Part shown: one piece after another, positions 60,951 through 64,000 of the stretch
Position numbering within the stretch: position 1 is the first letter of the stretch
Layout: each line of letters opens with the position of its first letter
NCBI RefSeq assembly: GCF_002869745.1
Contig: NZ_PNOS01000005.1
Location: 1 to 64,000 of the forward strand
DNA from: Oceaniglobus roseus
GTDB lineage: Bacteria; Pseudomonadota; Alphaproteobacteria; Rhodobacterales; Rhodobacteraceae
DNA length: 64,000 bases
Direction of reading: 5' to 3'
Program-made: the position numbers and the translations under genes
The notes under the pieces: model-generated
Told to the model about the DNA's origin: nothing
The model's input: the letters and a program-made list of their open reading frames with translations, nothing else
Database searches by the model: none

Positions 60951-61490
60951 ATGACAGGATTTCCGGCATCCCTGCGGACGGCATCGTCCGTCGTCTTCAC
61001 GCGCGTGGGCCTCTCCGCGCTTCTCGTCCTCATCATGATCTCCGCCGCCATGGCGGGCCAGCAGCGCGGACAGGTCACGAACCTGCCGATCCCGCGCTTC
61101 GTGTCGATGAAGGCGGCCGAAGGCAATGTCCGCCGCGGCCCCTCGCTCACCCACCGGATCGACTGGGTCTATCACCGCAAGGACCTGCCGCTGGAAATCA
61201 CGGCCGAGTTCGGCCACTGGCGGCAGGTGCGCGACGTGGACGGCGCCGGCGGCTGGGTGCACTACTCGCTGCTCTCGGGCGTGCGCACCGTCCTGATCGA
61301 GGCCGACGACATCAAGATGATGACCCAGCCGGACCCGAAATCCGGCGTCTCCGCCCTGGTCGAGAAGGGCGTTGTCGCCCGGATCGACGCCTGCACGGTG
61401 GAATGGTGCAAGATCCGCGCGGGCGGCGAGAAGGGCTGGGTGCAGAAGACGGCGCTCTGGGGCGTGGCACCCGACGAGGTGATCGAGTAG
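60951..61490 (+). CDS. SH3-domain protein, exported
   Basis: 179 residues. An N-terminal hydrophobic segment (about 19-36) acts as a signal or anchor. Two bacterial SH3 (SH3_3/SH3_4-like) repeats follow: VRRGPSLTHRIDWVYHRKD with WRQVRDVDGAGGWVH, and then WCKIRAGGEKGWVQK. Probably binds cell-wall peptides in the periplasm. Ends just before a strong bidirectional terminator. Confidence 0.85.
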   Translation: MTGFPASLRTASSVVFTRVGLSALLVLIMISAAMAGQQRGQVTNLPIPRFVSMKAAEGNVRRGPSLTHRIDWVYHRKDLPLEITAEFGHWRQVRDVDGAGGWVHYSLLSGVRTVLIEADDIKMMTQPDPKSGVSALVEKGVVARIDACTVEWCKIRAGGEKGWVQKTALWGVAPDEVIE

Positions 61491-61503
61491 CGGCAAACGA
61501 AAA

Positions 61504-61529
61504 CGCCGACCCCCGCAGGGATCGGCGTC
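61504..61529. terminator. bidirectional terminator
   Basis: ACGCCGA-C-CCC-CGCA-GGG-A-TCGGCGT stem between convergent genes, with TTTTCGTTT on the minus strand side, so it also ends the hsp20-DUF1150 transcript. Confidence 0.8.
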
Positions 61530-61584
61530 CGAATGTCGTCGCGTCCGGCGGCGGGCCGGTCCCGGCCAGCCGCAACGGGCCGCT

Positions 61585-61833
61585 TCAGTGGACGCTCACC
61601 GGCGCCATGTCGTTCTGGCGGGCCACGATGAAGGCCAGCCGGCGGTCGCGCACCAGCGCCAGCCGGTCGCCGTCGGTGTTGTGCACGGCATAGATGTGGT
61701 CCAGCCCGTCCGCCTGCTCGCGCACGTCCTCGGGCAGTTCGTCCACCTTCACCGAGCGGACGTAGACGATGTTGCCGCCGTCGTGGCCGGTCGGCAGATG
61801 ATGTTCGCTTTCCATTTCACTCACCCCTTTCAT
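61585..61833 (-). CDS. DUF1150 family protein
   Basis: 82 residues; IVYVRSVKVDELPEDVREQ and YAVHNTDGDRLALVRDRRLAF match DUF1150, small proteins that usually follow an hsp20 gene in alphaproteobacteria, as here (4-base gap). A second in-frame ATG is at 61815. Function unknown. Confidence 0.85.
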   Translation of the reverse strand: MKGVSEMESEHHLPTGHDGGNIVYVRSVKVDELPEDVREQADGLDHIYAVHNTDGDRLALVRDRRLAFIVARQNDMAPVSVH

Positions 61834-61837
61834 GACT

Positions 61838-62251
61838 TCACCCCTTGGAAATCTCGATCCGACGTACAACGGTTTCCGGCACCGCGAGGTTCAGATCCAC
61901 GTGAAGCAACCCGTTCTCGATGGTCGCCGCGCCGATCTCGACCCCGTCGGCCAGCACGAAGGTCCGCTGGAACTGCCGGGCCGCGATGCCGCGGTGCAGG
62001 AACACCCGCTCGCCGTCCGGCTCGCTCTGGCGGCCGCGGATGACCAGCTGCCGGTCCTCCACCGTGATCGCCAGGTCGCTCTCGTCGAAGCCCGCCACGG
62101 CCAGGGTGATGCGATACCCGGTCTGGCTGGTCTGTTCGATGTTGTAGGGAGGATAGCCCCCGGTATCGGACTTCGCCGTCCGCTCGACCAGCCGCTCGAG
62201 CTGCTCGAAACCCAGAAGAAAGGGATGGGATCCCAAAGCCATCTTTGTCAT
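61838..62251 (-). CDS. small heat shock protein, Hsp20 family
   Basis: 137 residues; alpha-crystallin domain with YRITLAVAGFDESDLAITVEDRQ and the C-terminal ENGLLHVDLNLAVPE. IbpA-type holdase that keeps unfolding proteins soluble. ATG 62251 chosen at the conserved N-terminus (MTKMALGSHPFLLGFEQLER is the typical start). Upstream is a good heat-shock promoter candidate. Confidence 0.94.
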   Translation of the reverse strand: MTKMALGSHPFLLGFEQLERLVERTAKSDTGGYPPYNIEQTSQTGYRITLAVAGFDESDLAITVEDRQLVIRGRQSEPDGERVFLHRGIAARQFQRTFVLADGVEIGAATIENGLLHVDLNLAVPETVVRRIEISKG

Positions 62252-62317
62252 CGACACGTCCTTCTCAAAGCGACTGTGCACATGGATTGCGGCCCCGTTG
62301 TGGCGGCCGTGCGCAAG

Positions 62318-62346
62318 ATATGGTAAAGTCACGTCGCTTCTGCAAG
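62318..62346 (-). promoter_or_regulatory. candidate heat-shock (RpoH) promoter of hsp20
   Basis: Minus strand: CTTGCAG (62346-62340), 14-base spacer, TACCATAT (62325-62318). The -35 fits CTTG and the -10 matches 6 of 8 of the CCCCATnT consensus. It lies about 67 bases before the hsp20 start. Confidence 0.6.
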
Positions 62347-62421
62347 AGTTGCGGCACCGTGGCGCGGCCCGGCGCATGACGAATCCTGCGTCCTCGCCGC
62401 ATGGAATGAAGAACGCCTGAA

Positions 62422-62640
62422 ATGAACGCATCCGGCAGACTGGAAACCGAGGAAATCCTGCGCATCCGCCTCGAGGTGCTGCGTCGCGAGCATCGCGATC
62501 TCGACCTCGCCATCCACGCCCTGGAAGAGCGTGGCCTGCCCGAGCCGCTGACGATCCGCCGCCTGAAGAAGCAGAAGCTGATCCTGAAGGACAAGATCGC
62601 CCAGATCGAGGACCGGCTCACCCCCGACATCATCGCCTGA
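62422..62640 (+). CDS. DUF465 (YdcH-like) protein
   Basis: 72 residues, helical hairpin: [16 protein letters not shown] and [18 protein letters not shown] are the DUF465 signature. Small soluble protein of unknown function. Confidence 0.92.
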   Translation: MNASGRLETEEILRIRLEVLRREHRDLDLAIHALEERGLPEPLTIRRLKKQKLILKDKIAQIEDRLTPDIIA

Positions 62641-62680
62641 CCCTCGCCTCCCCTCCGGCCCGTCCATTCCGCTCCCCCCC

Positions 62681-62713
62681 ATCTTTGCTTTCGAAAATAT
62701 CCCCGCCGGAGGC
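62681..62713 (+). repeat. dispersed intergenic motif, copy C
   Basis: ATCTTTGCTTTCGAAAATA followed by TCCCCGCCGGAGGC. Lies between DUF465 and purE. Confidence 0.55.
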
Positions 62714-62825
62714 ACCGCGCCGAAGGCGCGGACCCTCGCACGAACGGAGGGGGCACGCCCGAAAGGCGCGGATTGCGCCCCGCCCCGACCCCGCTATAGT
62801 CCCGCGCAAAACTGCGGAGATCCGG

Positions 62826-63311
62826 ATGACCCCACAGGTCGGCATCATCATGGGCAGCCAGTCCGACTGGCCCACCCTGCGCGAGGCGGCGACGCTGCTG
62901 GACGAACTCGGCGTGTCCCACGAGGCGCGGATCGTCTCGGCCCACCGGACGCCCGACCGCCTGTGGGACTACGGCCGCACCGCCGCGGATCGCGGCCTGA
63001 AGGCGATCATCGCCGGGGCCGGCGGCGCCGCCCACCTGCCGGGCATGATGGCCTCGAAGACGCGGATCCCGGTGATCGGCGTGCCGATCCAGACCAGGGC
63101 TCTGAACGGCGTCGACTCGCTCTATTCCATCGTGCAGATGCCGAAGGGCTTCCCGGTCGCCACCATGGCCATCGGGGCCGCGGGTGCCGCCAATGCCGCG
63201 CTGATGGCCGCCGCGATCCTCGCCCTCACCGACGCGGCCCTGGCCGAACGCCTCGACGCCTGGCGCGCCGCCCTGTCGGCCTCGATCCCGGAGACCCCGA
63301 CGGATGACTGA
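62826..63311 (+). CDS. purE: N5-carboxyaminoimidazole ribonucleotide mutase
   Basis: 161 residues; rearranges N5-CAIR to CAIR in purine synthesis. [12 protein letters not shown] near the start and [13 protein letters not shown] are the class I PurE signatures (SAHRTP active site). Overlaps purK by 8 bases. Confidence 0.97.
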   Translation: MTPQVGIIMGSQSDWPTLREAATLLDELGVSHEARIVSAHRTPDRLWDYGRTAADRGLKAIIAGAGGAAHLPGMMASKTRIPVIGVPIQTRALNGVDSLYSIVQMPKGFPVATMAIGAAGAANAALMAAAILALTDAALAERLDAWRAALSASIPETPTDD

Positions 63312-64000
63312 GCCCCTCGCCCCCGGCGCCGTGATCGGCATCCTCGGCGGCGGCCAGCTGGGCCGGATGCTGGCCCTCGCCGCCGCCCGCCTGGGCCTGC
63401 GCGTCCATGTCTTCGAACCCGCGGCCGGGGCCCCCGCCGCCGAGGTCTCGGGCGCCTGCACCACCGCGCCCTACGACGACGAGGCCGCCCTGCGCGCCTT
63501 CGCCGACAGCGTCGACGTCATCACCTACGAGTTCGAGAACATCCCGACCTCCGCGCTCGACCTGCTCGAGACGCTGCGCCCGATCCGCCCGAACCGCGAG
63601 GCGCTGCGGATCTCCCAGGACCGGCTGACCGAGAAGGACTTCCTGAACCGTCTCGGCCTGTCCACCGCCCCCTACGTGCCGGTGCAGACCGCCGCCGACC
63701 TGCGCCACGCGATCGACACCATCGGCACCCCGGCGATCCTGAAGACCCGCCGCTTCGGCTACGACGGCAAGGGCCAGGCCCGCCTCGCCACGCCCGGCGA
63801 CGCCGACGGGGCGCTCGCCGCCATGAACGGGGCCGAGGCGATCCTCGAGGGCTTCGTCGACTTTTCCCACGAGGTCAGCGTGATCGGCGCCCGCGGTCTC
63901 GACGGCGAGGTCGCCTGCTACGACCCCGGCCAGAACGTCCACGCCGACGGCATCCTGCACATCACCACCCTGCCCGCGGACCTGTCGCAGTCGCAGCTGG
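63304..64000 (+). CDS. purK: N5-carboxyaminoimidazole ribonucleotide synthase (partial)
   Basis: 232 codons visible; cut by the window end. ATP-grasp enzyme converting AIR, ATP and bicarbonate to N5-[25 protein letters not shown] at the start, TYEFENIP, and [15 protein letters not shown] are standard. Translationally coupled to purE. Confidence 0.96.
   Translation, partial: MTEPLAPGAVIGILGGGQLGRMLALAAARLGLRVHVFEPAAGAPAAEVSGACTTAPYDDEAALRAFADSVDVITYEFENIPTSALDLLETLRPIRPNREALRISQDRLTEKDFLNRLGLSTAPYVPVQTAADLRHAIDTIGTPAILKTRRFGYDGKGQARLATPGDADGALAAMNGAEAILEGFVDFSHEVSVIGARGLDGEVACYDPGQNVHADGILHITTLPADLSQSQL

Overview
The window is GC-rich chromosomal DNA (roughly two-thirds GC by eye) with about 63 densely packed protein genes and no recognisable tRNA, rRNA, insertion sequence, prophage or CRISPR array. 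Gene content and order point to an alphaproteobacterium, most likely family Rhodobacteraceae. The evidence is an atpHAGDC operon, glcDEF, DUF1285, DUF1150 and DUF2125 genes, a MoxR/DUF58/DUF4159 operon, a stand-alone Hint-domain protein, a hisC-tyrC pair, and a short dispersed intergenic motif (TTTGC, then an AAATA run, then CCCCGCCGGAGGC). The assignment is by inference; no marker rRNA is present.

Layout. 1-2.4 kb: the lipid A Kdo transferase gene waaA (cut by the window edge), divergent from an RgpF-type glycan protein. 2.4-7.4 kb: a glycolate oxidase operon glcD-glcE-[membrane-tethered receiver]-glcF. 7.5-11.6 kb: DUF599, a HupE/UreJ protein with a paired membrane protein, a small protein with a CheD/CNF1-like Cys-His arrangement, and an APC-like permease. 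11.6-18.4 kb: a moxR-DUF58-DUF4159-vWA operon. 19.3-24.2 kb: the F1 ATP synthase operon. 24.6-29.7 kb: methyltransferase, gloB, clpA, M23 peptidase. 29.7-33.4 kb: a MotA/TolQ/ExbB-type channel protein with an OmpA-domain partner carrying an enormous coiled coil. 33.5-36.3 kb: ChaC, DUF2125, YcaQ. 36.4-41.3 kb: extensin-like, tyrC, hisC, sulfatase, rpsD. 41.5-46.2 kb: Hint protein, then an acyl-CoA ligase/GST/DUF1428 cluster divergent from a MarR regulator. 46.2-50.2 kb: a molybdenum hydroxylase (IorAB type) with a diheme cytochrome, divergent from a TetR regulator. 50.2-55.1 kb: aroC, a LysM protein, PRC-barrel, EamA exporter, a GH25 lipoprotein and a membrane protein. 55.5-60.8 kb: a dimethylglycine-dehydrogenase-like flavoprotein, a stress-type FMN protein, CsbD, a PAS protein and a 2-hydroxyacid dehydrogenase. 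60.9-64 kb: an SH3 protein, DUF1150, Hsp20, DUF465, purE and purK (cut by the window end).

Most of the window is ordinary housekeeping DNA. The points that stand out are: (1) a 194-residue protein whose SGC motif and downstream His match the catalytic spacing of CheD/CNF1-type glutamine deamidases; (2) a membrane-anchored, apparently degenerate receiver protein inserted inside the glycolate oxidase operon and overlapping glcF; (3) a MotA/OmpA-like pair in which the periplasmic partner has about 640 residues of predicted coiled coil, including two tandem 63-residue repeats; (4) strong palindromes in two divergent regulator/target gaps (TetR/ior and MarR/acyl-CoA ligase). All functions are inferred from motifs and family knowledge; no searches were run.
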